Under the pieces are notes generated by a model. It was not told where the DNA came from. It saw only the letters and a program-made list of their open reading frames with translations, and made no database searches. The position numbers were made by a program, and so were the translations under genes. DNA of 64,000 bases from Aulostomus chinensis (taxonomy: Eukaryota; Chordata; Actinopteri; Syngnathiformes; Aulostomidae), in assembly GCA_037954235.1 (NCBI GenBank), contig JBBMOA010000002.1:13891509-13955508 (forward strand), given 5' to 3'. Shown here piece after piece: positions 1 through 12,980 of this stretch; within the stretch, counting starts at the first letter, position 1, and each line of letters opens with the position of its first letter.

Positions 1-19
1 GATAGATAGATAGATAGAT

Positions 20-58
<39 letters not shown>

Positions 59-70
59 GATAGATAGATA
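1..70. repeat. (GATA)n microsatellite
   Basis: GATA units with a single phase slip, continuing left of the window and fading into GA repeats to about 98. Confidence 0.95.
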
Positions 71-320
71 GACAGAGAGATAGAGAGAGAGAGAGCGAGA
101 GCCATGCCTTTCGCAGAATTGAAGCTGAAATAATTCAATCTGATGGGCATATGGTAAATTATCCAGAGTGAGTCCCAAACATGTTGACTAAAAAAAGAAC
201 ATCTCACATTTTTAAGTAAATGAGGGCAAAATGCTCACTTGTCACTTGTTTATTTGGCTTTCCTCCCAACAGTAAAATGCTATGCTTTTCTGCAGCAAGC
301 CTTTATCCAGAGTGTTTTTG

Positions 321-351
<31 letters not shown>

Positions 352-983
352 ACAGAAACATTGAGGGTGTTATTTAAAGAAAGCTTTCGAATGGGTTTTC
401 ACACTGGTAAAAAGGATTGTCTTGTTTTTCTACAAACACGACATGATGCCACCTAGATTCATTTGCAATATGTCATAGTTACAAAAAGATCTACACGCAT
501 GTACGTGCACACACACACACACACAATTCTACACACATAGGCATAAGTGAAAATGTGATGTTAGTAAACTGACATTAGTACAAACCATGAAAACCATTGT
601 TCCATTGTTTTTAAAAATCATTACTGTTCTTTTGGTGTCCGCCATTGTGATTAATGGACAATGACGAGCACTGATGTGGATGACAGTTAGTGAGAATTAT
701 CAACAGCCCAATAAACACTTGGTTACTCTGTCGCTGCATATTAGAGAGAAGCCGAGGATGCATGTCAGTCCAGCTCCTTTAGATCAGCCACAAATGATCC
801 TGCTGGCTCAACGCAATGATGGCTACTTGGTTTGATATGTGTCTATAACACTCCAGAGTCATTTGCAACTACACTTGAAATATCTTCCTCGTTTATTTCA
901 TTATCTGTCCTGCCATCAGGGTTGTCAACGATCCCAAGAGGAAATGACTGGGCAGCCTATTATTCCTCAGCAAATCTCAGAAA

Positions 984-985
984 AC

Positions 986-1024
<39 letters not shown>
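984..1024. repeat. (CA)n microsatellite
   Basis: A simple run of about 20 units in the cdkl5 intron region. Confidence 0.9.
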
Positions 1025-1028
<4 letters not shown>

Positions 1029-2875
1029 AAAGGACATACTGATTCACTCAATAATAAACTCAGGCTGTTCATAACCTCAGTGTTTTTGATATTTGCTGCA
1101 AGTGATGATCACCCAAGAGAGGAATATAATTCTGGTTGGTTAAAAATCATCTGAAAACACACTGGAGGAATTTATGAACACGTCATTGCTATCATGGGAA
1201 AATATTTCATCTCCAACTAGCCAAACTTTCAAACTAATAACATGCAAAAAAAGAAACAGAGGGAACCAGATGTCAGTTAAAAATTGAAAGATTCTGGATA
1301 GCGATAACATCGGTGTGACATAAAACTCTTAAATTAGACTTCAAACCAACAAGATAACAAAGTCTAACAATATTGAAATTTCAAGTTGTGCAGATGGTAA
1401 CAATATGAGCTTTATACCCCCCCCAGAATGGTACTGAGACACTGAATTGTACTTTTATGGTTAAAGAAAGATGAGCTTGTTACACAGAGGCTGTCAAAAA
1501 ATTAGATGGCAGGTGATTGGATGATCCGTCTGTCTATCACGAACGTAACCCAATTAGATCAACAATCTGATGTAGAAGCCAGTCTGAGGAGGAGCGAAAC
1601 ATCTTCACCATTTGAGAAAATCAGTTATGTTCTTTGCTTATAGAAGCACCTATGCTAACATACTCCGCCATCGTTGTCACACCTGAACAATGTCTGTATC
1701 TCAAGGACGCTCGTGAGTCCAGACAAATGCATAACAAATCCTGACAAAACAGCTTAATGCATGATCTGGTGACACCACCAAACCAGCTGCCTCACAGGGT
1801 AAACATTTACCTAAAATCAACAAAATATCGATGGTAGCTGTCATCAGCATCCAACTTGGCATCACAGTTGTCCTCCTGAGACTTAATTTAGTTACCTGGC
1901 ATCACAACGCACATTCATACAAATCACATCTAGCAATGTTGGTGGTGGTCAATAAATGGAAAAATCAGACACATCTCCTCCCTCCTCCTGCCCTTCTGGA
2001 AGAGAAATTCCTCAAGATGCTTCAACTGGAGGTCACATAAACATAACTTGATTAAAGCATTGACCATCCACTTTCACATTAATAAAACATATTTAAAAAA
2101 AAAAGCAAAGTCTTGAATAATAGCTGTCTTCAATAATAGCATGGCCTGAACAAATAATGGATGAACACTAAATTATGTATTCAACGTAACGTACATGTCC
2201 AGGACTTGTGTCCCAGTCACAGCTCTGCTGCTGCGTTTCTCTTTCACTTTTTTCATTCACTAACTCTTGTCAACTCATCTTCTTTTTTCTTTTTTTTTTG
2301 CCATCCTTTATATGGATGTGACTTAAAGAGCAAACATATCATAGATGATTCAATCTAAAATCCTACCAGGGTTATGACCTTTGACCTGCTGGAATCAGGG
2401 TTGTGTTCAACACAAAAACATGTTAACATTGAGTTTGCATTCATAGAAACAGTATGTTTAATAAATGAAACCGGGGCCAATCGGGAATCAGGTGACAGAT
2501 GATAGCGTACGCTTATAAAACAGGACAATCAAGGATAAAGCTCCAGCTCAGCCTTCAATTTAATGAGATAAAAGCTTTGGCTTCTTCACAGTATTTAAGA
2601 ATTGACAATTTTTTTGTTGTTGTTGTTTTTTTAACTGGCTTGTAAGAGACTGAAATCCCTCAAAAAATGTGTTAGATGCTGGGATTATTGAGTGGTCTCT
2701 TTCAACTTTACAATATAATTTGCATGTCGCTCTGCAAAAACTCTAAACTGTCTATAAACAATATGACGGGCATGTCCTCTGGTGCCCCCGTCACCAGGAT
2801 CCCAGAGGTTAACAACAGTACTTGCTGCCCTCACATTAAAATGTGCAGTAAAACCTGCCGAGTAAAACCACCCAC

Positions 2876-2912
2876 CTTCACCCACAATGCCAAGGACTTC
2901 AAACTTATTCAT
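2876..2912 (-). CDS. cdkl5: cdkl5, first recognisable coding exon (5' end of gene only)
   Basis: CDKL5 is a CMGC-type serine/threonine kinase with neuronal and ciliary roles. On the minus strand the exon reads MNKFEVLGIVGEG. This matches the N-terminal kinase segment of human CDKL5 (MNKFEILGVVGEG), including the first glycines of the ATP-binding loop. It ends at GAAG|GTGGGT with one nucleotide left over, the phase needed to continue GEGAYG. Homology seems to extend a few codons upstream (LGDV against human IGNV), but an in-frame TGA follows further upstream. So either translation starts at this ATG (2912) or a splice acceptor lies between, for example after GATGAG. Later exons are not in the window and must lie left of position 1. 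Head-to-head arrangement with scml2 is as on human Xp22. I am sure of the family, less so of the start. Confidence 0.8.
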
Positions 2913-5299
2913 CACATCACCGAGGGCGGGGGCTCATCCAGCAGGTGAAATCAGCTGCTCAGGTTTTAACGAGGAGTCTCCTGCTTTGACATGCGGCGGA
3001 CGGAGTCCAGAAGAAATGTGACATGCGTCTGACTGTACCCCATCTTCCTCCTCCTTGTCTTCAGTTTGTCCCTCCTCACTCCACTGCTCTTACACCTCTA
3101 AATGTCAGTTGCTTTTATTAATGGCTCTGACTCAAGTTGTTCCAGTCGTCTTTTTTTTTTTATTCCTTTTCCTCGGATTGTCCTCCTTGTGTTCTCACTG
3201 GAACCTCCACGCAGTCGAACCTTGAAGAAGAGGAAAAAAGACACAAGCATGGGGTTAACATATGTTGAAGGGTCACTCCAAGGTCTAACTACCCATGATT
3301 CTTTGCACAATGAGCGTGAGGCTGGTGGTATTCCTGGCACAGATGGCGGGTAACTAGGACACCGGAGATGTACAGAAAGGCAGCATTTCCTTGAGGATAC
3401 ATCTAAATCATGGATGACTTAAGCATGACACACTCCTCAGAACCCTTCCATTTGCATTCCATCAGCTTCGTCCAAGCTGAAGCGAGAGGAAGTTGCAAAG
3501 ATGGTCATCTACACAGAAGCTAAAATGCATTATTGAATGACTTTTTAAACATGTAGTCGCTCTACAGATCAATGCCAATCTTTCTTTGGACCACCATTTT
3601 GGTGCAGAACAACAAATGTCAACAAGGATTGGCTGGATTATCATACATGGTTGTGCAGAACTTCATACTCCCTGGAGGAGAGATTCTAATGACTCAGGTG
3701 ACTTCTCACCCACGTATCAATTTATCCAGCTCATATCTCAACTATTCAAATATCTTGCAAATGTTCACAGGTCTGAAGGATGGTGATCGCCTTACAATAT
3801 GATACATGCACACGTCCCAGATCCCCTTATTAGGTCACAACATATTCAATAATAACTAAAGCACTGCAATAGTAATGATGTGCTTAATCATTCAGATTAT
3901 TCCCAGATCGACAGACTGAGGCAGGACAAAAATTAATAAGACATCAAGGTAATATTACATCATAAAATCCAGAACAGTTCCAAGATCTCAGTGTCTGGTC
4001 CCTAACCTGAGCTCGATCATTCTACCAAACCCACCCACGACTATTGAGGTTGTCCTGCAAACACACAGACAGACCAACAGCAGTGATCACATTACCTTCT
4101 TGGCAGAGGTAAAAGCACTCTTATTTCTTATTTGGTCAATGACTTACACACTCCAAACATTGACCACGCACACACCAATGGCTGCAAAGCTGCCACGCAA
4201 AGCAACATCCTACCCCTCAAGAGGAACGTCAGGTTCTGTGTCTTGCTCAAGGACACTTAATGAACAGGAGGAGCAAGGAATCAAATCTCCAATCCAGAGG
4301 TTAGTGGACAACCTGCTCTCATCACAGCGTGAGCTGTTGCTGACTACTAAAGACTAGCCTTGATTTGTTTCTTCCTCAAATATACTCAACACTTGCATCA
4401 TGACATGCTTATGCTAAACCATTTTCTCACTCTTATATCCTTCGAGCTCCTATTGTCCCTCAGCCAAAACTTGACCACGACTAAACTGCTCTTAATGTAA
4501 CCTGAATACCGTAGAACTGGAACCACAGAGCTTCTCTACCAACTTGATTCAGCAGCGCAAACACATTTTAATGTTGATTTGGCTCATGAGCATGTGTGGG
4601 CGTTTTCCTATGCAGTGTACACCCCACACAGCCAAGTCTTTCCAGGGAAAGTGATAAGGTGGATGCTGAGGCCATCCATGGATAGTCATTTAAGGATAGA
4701 GTGCTGCCCCTGGGGGGTGATCATAGATCATGAGTGGCCTGCCCTTAAATACTCCAACTGAAAAAGGGAAAATGTTTGTGCAGGGTCATTTAAAAAAAAA
4801 TGAATAGCAGCATCTCCTGCAGCCATCAGGCAGACAGCTGGCAAATGGAAATAAGGTGGGAAAGTCCTAGAAAATATTCATGTTGAGGTCTGCATGCATG
4901 GAAAAACAAGTTTGGGAGTCTGGATTTAATTGTCAAGTGTGTGCGTGTGTGTGACTGTGTGTCTGTGTGAGGTGAGAGGAACAAGAGGGGGAGAGAGGAT
5001 AGTAATGCTTCTCTCTCTCTGCACCCTAACTGCGTCTCTCTCATCGCTGCGTTGCGGAGCGCACCAACAATTCCATCGCTGTCCACGCGTTCCTCAGCCT
5101 ACACAGCAGCCAGAGCATATATTACAACGTAGTTCGCGGACCATGTTCACGACAGTGTTGCACAACAAGACCCACAAATAGCGTTTAATGTACCCGTAAT
5201 TAGCCAGATTTACAAGCGCGCAAAAAACACAACAGGGGGAGAGAGAAAAAAACAGTCCATCAAAGCCTTTCCATCGTGAAATCAATGAAACCCTTTTAC

Positions 5300-5600
5300 C
5301 TGCAGATGAGACGTGTCGGCTGTGAGAGAGGTAAGAAAGCTCAACAGAGCTCAGAGCATCATGCCCATGAAAATGAGAATGTGGGAAGACGAGGAAACAT
5401 CATGTGGAGCGACAGAGGAGGGGAAGCCCGGGCCTCTGCGTCGTGACACGATGAAAAATCCTACTCACTCAATCTGAGGATGGAGATGAGACCGAATTCG
5501 CAGGCACAACGCCGATGACGGGGTATCCATGTACCGTCAACAGTTCTTCAGAGGCTCCGTGTTCATAGCCTCAGCATCAGCTGGTTATAGCAGCAAAGTC
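5300..5600 (-). promoter_or_regulatory. cdkl5: candidate cdkl5 promoter / non-coding first exon region
   Basis: This stretch is richer in CpG than its surroundings. On the minus strand it has a good donor, CTGCAG|GTAAAAG, with the exon ending at 5300. A second donor-like site, TTGA|GTGAGTAGG, lies near 5,465-5,470. It is 2.4 kb upstream of the first coding exon of cdkl5, so it could be the non-coding first exon and promoter. This is inferred from position and splice signals only; the transcription start was not located. Confidence 0.3.
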
Positions 5601-6169
5601 GTCATCCCTCTGAGCGACGCAGCCCGCAGCCAATAGAAACGCAGACTGCGCGTTCCAGCACTGGCTTTACATCCAGGACGAACTAGTGAAATAAAACTTT
5701 GGGATAGAATCCAGCACAATGTATGTTTAGGCCTGATATTAATACCTGTCCTATAACACAAAGATCGCATGGTTCCTGCTGATGCATCCCCCTATTTAGT
5801 CAAAACCTGTGAGCAGCTGTCTTCTCTGTCCTCCACCTCCACCTCCCTCCATCACTGCTCTCAGTCACTCACGTCCGTCTCCTAATGAGCTGGTGTAGCG
5901 TAGAAGAACGCTACGTGTTGGGTCTGGGAACATGCTTTCACAGGTCATGTGACTTGTGTTTTACTTCCACATCATCCTTTTGACTGAGTGCGACAGAAAA
6001 CTGTAACCATTGTGTACTATACTTGCAGTGAACAGATGTGTCTACATGGTATGTATGGAGGCCTGGAGAGGTCAAAACAAGACAGGAGAAATGTACATTT
6101 ACCTCCGAAAGATTTAACCTGGTCTCTCAATATGGTTGTATGCAAGTTGTACCCTTAACGTAGTTATTT

Positions 6170-6420
6170 TGAAACCAAAGAAAGAACTTGTTCACTCAGT
6201 GTAATTTTGTGAGCACAAAATATAGCCCATTCCCTCACTTTAATGAAACAGAGACCACAAAATAAACCTGTTCCCCTGATGCAGTTAATTTTAGACCACA
6301 AAATATAACTATTTCCCTCCATTCAGTTCATTTGTGGCCACCACATATAACTTGGTCTAATGTTTTGATGGAAAAAATTGTATTATGTGGCTTGAAAATA
6401 ACTAACTTAAGGGAACAGAT
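6170..6420. repeat. degenerate short tandem repeat, unit about 40-46 bp
   Basis: Motifs like CACAAAATATAGC, CCACAAAATAAAC, CCACAAAATATAAC and CCACATATAAC recur about every 40-46 bp, separated by TTCCCT-type sequence. A reverse-complement version (TATATCTTGTGG) follows at about 6,421. This was judged by eye and is too diverged to give a firm unit. Confidence 0.4.
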
Positions 6421-6529
6421 TATATCTTGTGGCACCTATACATATTATATAAATAATATATAGCCACATCAGAGCTCTGAGGCCAACGGAGGATGAAGTA
6501 CAAGAAGTGTGAGAGATAAAGCGAGAGTA

Positions 6530-6576
<47 letters not shown>

Positions 6577-8099
6577 AGCCAAGAGGTCACTGAACTAAGC
6601 ACTGTTACTGCTGTTTTATTTGCATATTGTCAAGAAATAAAGAACCAAAACATTGTCTGTATTGCTTTACTTTTAAAAAATTTAAAATACCTGATTCATT
6701 TATTTTGAATAATAAATCTTAGAGGTAACTTTTGAAATAAATGTAGAATGAAGTACACAAAAGGAAACAGAAATATACTTACAGCAGGTCAGAAGTGCAG
6801 ATTAGACTATTGATGTACTATAGTGCATAATTTGCTCATGCGACCTTACTGGCCAGGCAGCAGAGCTCAGGACTGTAGAATGACGACGTCAGGTCAGAGA
6901 TGTACGAGAGTCTTTTTCAAGATGTAAGTTCACATTTGTTAATTGATAGGGGGAAAAATATTGAAATTATTTTTGTGGCTGGATGTGACACAAGATGCAA
7001 ACTATGAAGTTTATCAGTGACAGGAAATCAAGTTGTGTTGTGACTTCATTTTCAGTCTTTACTCAGAGACATACAGAGTCCCTGCATAAACCCTCCAGTC
7101 CCAGCACTCAGTGACCATCTTTTACATCATAATCAGCAGTGATAATAAATGCATAAATACATATCTTATCTGTACCATTAAAAAGTAGTAGTAGTGGCCT
7201 TTTAAACTTTTTATGGTTTAATCCATAATTCACTCTTTTCTCCCTTCATATTTTAAAACCAATTTAAAGAATGACTCATAATTTCTAATCATATCTTTAC
7301 TAAATAGGTTTTTAGGTGCTTTAGGGCATGAGTAACAGACAATTAGCCTCTGAACATTAATATTAGACGCTGAAAACACAGAAATAAGAATTTGACAGAA
7401 CCAATGTAACTATTAAGTATAAGGTTTGTTTCCATCTGCTAGGCCAGATGTCTAAAAACCTAAAAATGGAACAAAGCAGTGTTTCTTGTAACATTCATTT
7501 ACATAGGATTACAATTAATATATATATATGTGTGTGTATATATATATACATATGTATATATACATACATATATATACAGTATGTTTATACATACATTTAT
7601 ATATTGTATATTAATACATATGTGTATATAATATATAAACATTCATGTATATTATGTGTTTATATATATTCTGTATATACATTACTGATTCTTGATTTCT
7701 TGCAACATTTGTGCACCACTTTTTTGAGTTAAAGCGATCTGATTGAGGGCTTCCAGCATGAATGCTCAATCAATCCACAGTCAATTAATCTCCTAATATT
7801 TTGCTTTAGTTATATCCCGTTACTGCAGCCACTGAATCCGGATTAAAGCGGATTAAAGATGTTATTTGTATTCATTGTATTTTGTTTCTTGCTGACGTGC
7901 ACGTGAGCGGTCCGACCCTGCAGGTACGCCACTTCTGTCTCCTTCGTCTTCTCCTGCAGGAAAAACACAAACCTGCCACGCAATTGTTCATGTTTTCGTT
8001 CCCACATGACATGTAGGTTATTATCAGACCCCAACAAGCGACAATATCCGCGTTTATAAGAGGACTAATTAATTTTCCCCTGTCCGTCTGTTGTTTGTT

Positions 8100-8183
8100 T
8101 CACCTCCGGGGAGAAATATGAATTAGTGCGCGGTGGACATGCGCGGAGCTGCAGCGAATATGGCGGCTCGCATCTGACAGAAA
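8100..8183 (+). promoter_or_regulatory. scml2: candidate scml2 promoter and non-coding first exon
   Basis: This CpG-containing stretch carries AATATGGCGG at 8157-8166, a good match to the YY1/Pho consensus, which is often placed just downstream of start sites. The ATG inside it opens a six-codon reading frame (8160-8177), so it would be a short upstream ORF rather than the protein start. A donor-like CAGAAA|GTGAGG ends the proposed exon at 8183. It could splice to the acceptor at 13602, which begins the exon holding the start codon. GC-rich sequence continues to about 8,370. The transcription start was not determined. Confidence 0.4.
8157..8166 (+). promoter_or_regulatory. YY1-type site at the probable scml2 start
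   Basis: AATATGGCGG fits the AANATGGCGG core bound by YY1, the vertebrate homologue of the fly Polycomb-recruiting factor Pho. Only a motif match is seen; binding is not shown. Confidence 0.45.
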
Positions 8184-8913
8184 GTGAGGAATCTGCCATC
8201 AAAATACGCTGTTCAGACGGTTTGTACGCCTCATGTCTCATTGTTACTCTCATGTGCTTTTAGTGGCTGGTTTATGTCTCGGTTGTTTTTCGTTTCTGCG
8301 ACGAAAAGCGGCCAATTTAGCTTGTGTTGGTCCCGGCGGCGACAGCCGGAGACGCGTGTTTATACTGTATGAGAGAAACGGAGGGAGCAGGGTACAGTAG
8401 CGACACGAACTCTGCAGCTTTGCTCTCTGCTGGTTGGATTCCTGCACGGGTAAACAGCTCCTAACACAGCCGGAGGTGCTCTGGTAGCCTATGGTCTCAC
8501 CCTGATAGTGAAAAGCAACGCTAGCTGGGTCTAGCGTGTAAATAATGGGGACCGTCCCTCCCACAAATGTGACCATGTAGCTCAAATGAAAATGCGTCAC
8601 ACACTTTCCCCCAAATTTAATTATACCTTCAGTTGATGTGCTGTCTTTCACCTAAATCCGTCAAATGAAAAGAAGCGCGTGATGTATCTGTCTGCCAGGC
8701 ATGCTTTCTAACCACTCGCTGGTTGGTAGGTGTTTCATGTTGACATCGGGGAGCTGCTCGGTTGAAAATCTCGTGTTTTAAAAGTTGCTGGATATGAAAA
8801 GATACGCTACCATCCTGAGGGTGACGCCCTGCAGCTCCACACCCCTCAGCCTCTCAGCCTCTCAGCCCCAGTAATGTGATCCTTCTCCTCTCCCTCTCAC
8901 TCAGCCTGGAAAG

Positions 8914-9000
8914 ATGGTTGTCAGTCTGGATGTGAAGGGCGATGGAGGATTGGTCAAGTTTGAAGGACTCAAACCTCCCTGCAGTCCCACTGTGGACTGA
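8914..9000 (+). other. 28-residue reading frame after an acceptor-like tract, unassigned
   Basis: A pyrimidine-rich tract ending CTCACTCAG precedes an ATG that opens a 28-codon frame (MVVSLDVKGDGG...) ending in TGA at 9000. It lies in scml2 intron 1. I recognise no family. It may be an alternative 5' exon carrying an upstream ORF, or chance. Confidence 0.15.
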
Positions 9001-12000
9001 GCTGCTGCCTAAACTCTGTAGTATGAAACAGGGTCAGTACAGTTGGTCTGTGACAACAAATCAGTTGACTCTCCAATTGTTTATGGAGATAAACTTGCAA
9101 ATATTTGCTTAGTCTCAAATGTGGAATTGTGTTACTTTTCAAAAAGGCAAGATGTTAGTTTGGAGGATGATTATTACAAATCCACCCCATAATAAGTTGT
9201 TTACATGTTGTCAATATTGTGGCTTAAACATATATTTGCGTTTTTTTGTACGTTTAGAGAATACAGGGGGTTCAGTGTTTCTATTTGTTTGGATTGTGAA
9301 TCCTTCAAGTATTCATATTTTTTTGGATTTGTTTCATTTTCTGTTTTTAGTCAATGTACCCAGCCATGTGTAGTATTTGATGATGGGTGGTATGAAGTGT
9401 TATTTTTCTTTATTTATTAATTGATTTTGGATAATTGTTAGTGTTGCTCAGCTCTGTAGGAGGACGAGGTAATGAACACGGAATATATTGGAACTTGTAT
9501 TTGGAACCCCTGGAAAACTTTTATCTTGCTCATATCAATTAACTGGACTAGTACTTCCCCAACTGCATGCGTTCACAAAATACTTATATGGCTTTATCAA
9601 AAATACTCTATTCAGTTTTCAAGAAATGTAATACAGTATTTCTTATCTCGTTAGCAAACTTGCTTCTAGTTTTAATAAATGTCTTTACATGTGCTTTGAT
9701 TTCAACAGTGTGAAGTAGTCAATGAAGAGGTGCAGTTTCTCCCATTTGTACGACAGCTGTCTTTGATGCATGAACTTATAAAACTAATCAGCGTTTATTC
9801 ATTGTAATCAGCATCATCTCAAGACTGTATGTGGAAGTTGTGGTCACTAAGGTTGTGTCTTACGCTGCTATTTGTAGGCATTGATTATTATTATTTTACT
9901 GCACAAATACCATAAAATATAATGGAAGTTATTAATCTGTATTACCTGTATCCTTTGGTGTCATTTTTCAAAACATTTTTTAGTAAAAAAAAAAAAATGA
10001 AAAAGTAAAATCTCTCATGCCTCCAGGGTGGACCGGTGTGACGGTCACTGTTATTAGGACCGATTTTACGGCGTTTTTTTTTTTTTTCAACATTTCCTAA
10101 CACTTGTTTATCAGATATCGTAGAATTTGCACCTTAGAATTAATTTCACACACGACCATAAGCAGACAGCCAGCTGTACTGTCATTGATGCCAGATTAGA
10201 GTTTAAAGACGGTCTCTCTCAAGTGAACCGCTAAAGTTAGTCGATAAAGTTATGTGAGCATATTGCCTGAGCATTAATTCGGCATCATCAAAATATCGCT
10301 AACACTTAACATTGTGTAAACAAAGCATTTAAAAAAAAAATGTATATTGGAAAATCGGGTAGATGAAACTGTATGATGTGGTGATCTTCAGTGCTGAAAA
10401 GACGAGTCAGTTTATCAAACGTTGAAATAAGACTTGAGTTGTCATTTCAAAAAAGAACAAGGATTTGTAGTTTCTTCTTGATTTTAGCGCTTTGCCCCTT
10501 TTATCTGCTTTTCATCATTATAAATGCAATATTTTCCTTTTTTTGGACGGTCGGTCAGACCAAAGAGCAATTGTGGGAAATTTTTTCACATTTTTTTTCT
10601 CTTTTAGAGATTTTTAAAATTCGAAGTTGTTGAATATATGTAATAGACAGATTGTGTGATCATGAAATTCACACCAAGCTGCAAAAATATCAAGGAAAAT
10701 ATCACTCTTCGAAATGACTTCGTGCAATGGCCCTTATAAAAAAGAGCTCAGTTTCGGATTATATTTTCAGAAATAACAGCAATTTTTTGAGCAGCAAATG
10801 TCAAATGATTTTTAATGGAGTCTTAATATCTACGTTTATTGTTTTTTAAAAGCCCCCTCATAATAACAAGATCACATAACACACGAACCCTAACTCAGTG
10901 ACAGCTCCTCTGTCAGTCTTCAGATCTTTTCTCTGTTTGTGTTTGTGAGCGTTTCACTAATCCTGGATCAGTGGCTGTCGTAGTGGAAATGGAGGCTGTA
11001 AAAATTAAGTGCTTCCTGGTCTGCTGAGCAGTTTTGTTTGACCCTCTTGAGCGAAGCAAACACTGAGCCGGTCTAGCTGGGCCAGGAGCAGAGCTGGAAT
11101 CCTTTTCATGTCGGCCAACAGACGTCCCACATCCACACGTCTTAATGGCTTTTTATGGCAGCTTGGAATCTTTATGGCTCCTTCTCACTCAATGGGACTG
11201 GCTGCAAAGACAGAAGGTCCTCAGAGGGAGGGACAAGCACAATACAGGGTGAAGGCTCAACAACAGGAGCTAAGGAGACATTCTCACCTACCAAATTCAG
11301 GATTTGGAAATATAGCAGATGTTCTGAGATTCTTGTCCATTGGATTACTCTTTTGTTTGCATCGTTTCTCTGTAGGGACTCTGCGGGAGGTGGGACGCCG
11401 CTCCAGCACTCTACCAGAATTTCACCTTAAACAATGTGGTAACAAGTTCATTCTTACAGGAATAATTAAGCCGGTGCGTATTATGAATTAACCTCATTTA
11501 TTGTCTTAAATTGATAAGAATGATAAGGATGGTGCCTTCTATTGTCTTGATTTGTCCCACCAACTTATCAAACACCAAAAGGTTTCAATTTACACGCGAT
11601 ATATATTAAAAAAAAAAAGTTCTCCATATTTGAAAATCTGAAACTGAAAAATGTGCCTGTAAAATGACCAAAAATGATTGAAGTCTTACTGTAAAAGAAT
11701 ATTTACCAGAAAGTTTTTTGTGGGTCAGACATCAACTGTTCGGCTAAAATGAGCTGTATTTTGTCCACTTCACCTCTCAGAAGAATAACTGCACCTGGTG
11801 CATGGCACTTTAAACGATAAATTGATGCTTTTAACTTGTATTTACACAAATTGTTCTAAAAAGAGCAGTTTACTGTGATTTACATGTACGCCCCACATCT
11901 CCGGGACTGAAAAAGAGATGGACAAGGAAAAAAGAATAAAGTAACTCTGAGGCAGAGATTAATCTGTAAAATTTAAATACAAATAGAAAACTGTAATCAA

Positions 12001-12980
12001 ACAAAAATATGCATTTGAGTGTAACAATATGTGATAAAAAATCCTTTAGTCCACATAACAAACCAGGTGCAGGTGTGCTGGCAAACTCCAAGTTAGGCCC
12101 AAGGTTTCAAGTTCTGCTGCGGTTTATTTTTCCGTGTGGAGCCATTCCATATTTCCATATTGTGACTCTCCAGAACAGAAAAATCCAGAGGTCTAGTGAA
12201 AGAGTGAGTTTTCCTTCATTGCAGAAGAGGTGGAAATGTGAGGCATGCTGCTGGAAGGCCCAGCTCCTTGAGCTGCACGCGCTATGAATGAAGTGGCAGC
12301 GGCGAAGTGCGTGTATGAACAAGGGCACCATGGTTCAGTAAAGACGGGAGTTGTTTTTGCTTTGGCTCCCATTTTTATCAGCTTCTTTTCGTTAGTTTGG
12401 CAAGATAATCTGTTTATAAATGGAACAGGATTTGAGAACTGCAGTAACAATACAGGATTGTGACACCATACAGTTTTGACATTACACCCCCAGTGAAACC
12501 ACAGCTGTGAGCCCTTCCCTGGAATCCTGTGTCCACAGTAATGTTATGTTGTGCAATGTTCATCTGCATGCTGACTGCAGCCCCCTGCAACGAATCCACT
12601 GACATTTTCCTTCTTTAATGCAACATAAACTATCCATCTATACTGATCTGCTGATAAACTGTTCAGTAGGTGTTCTTGCTAACAACAGTATAAACAGGCG
12701 TTTGACTAGCGTTGTTACTGTCTTGCTTTCGTTTTAGTTTCAGTTCAATGAAGAAGTTTTGTTCTTCCAGGCAAAGCCCTTGTTTCATTTCGATGGACCA
12801 AATAACTTCAATGAAAACAGAGAGAAAACGTATATATCATGGTATTTCAGCAGTAGATACATGGTACTGTGAAATAACACGTTACTCCCTTAGTTCCCAA
12901 TGACTGGATGGACTGGTGGTTTCAACTGAGAAAAAAATTAAAGATGAAATGAAAACATTTTGTTATATAACCACAAACAA

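Larger units (their letters stand above)
1..2875. other. cdkl5 intron sequence, no exon seen
   Basis: This is non-coding sequence downstream of the visible cdkl5 exon. It opens with a (GATA)n microsatellite at 1-70, then has TG/CA tracts at about 320-350, 510-524 and 984-1024. I looked on the minus strand for the next kinase exon (AYGVVLK and beyond) and did not find it. Confidence 0.6.
2913..8099. other. cdkl5 5' intron and cdkl5-scml2 divergent intergenic region
   Basis: No coding exon was recognised. A fragment at about 4,210-4,320 resembles a fish SINE body (TTGCTCAAGGACACTT). A (GA)n tract lies at 6,530-6,575. Position 6,150-6,420 holds several diverged copies of an A/T-rich motif around CCACAAAATATAAC. 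An AT-rich TATATG tract occupies 7,518-7,680. The 5.3-5.9 kb part is the candidate cdkl5 promoter. Confidence 0.5.

Noticed and set aside
8250..8651. 133-codon minus-strand reading frame near the scml2 CpG region
   Set aside because: No recognisable family, no splice support, and it is antisense to a GC-rich promoter where open frames arise by chance.
11380..11470. Acceptor-like TTTCTCTGTAG followed by GC-rich sequence in scml2 intron 1
   Set aside because: No matching donor and no coding similarity; insufficient for an exon call.
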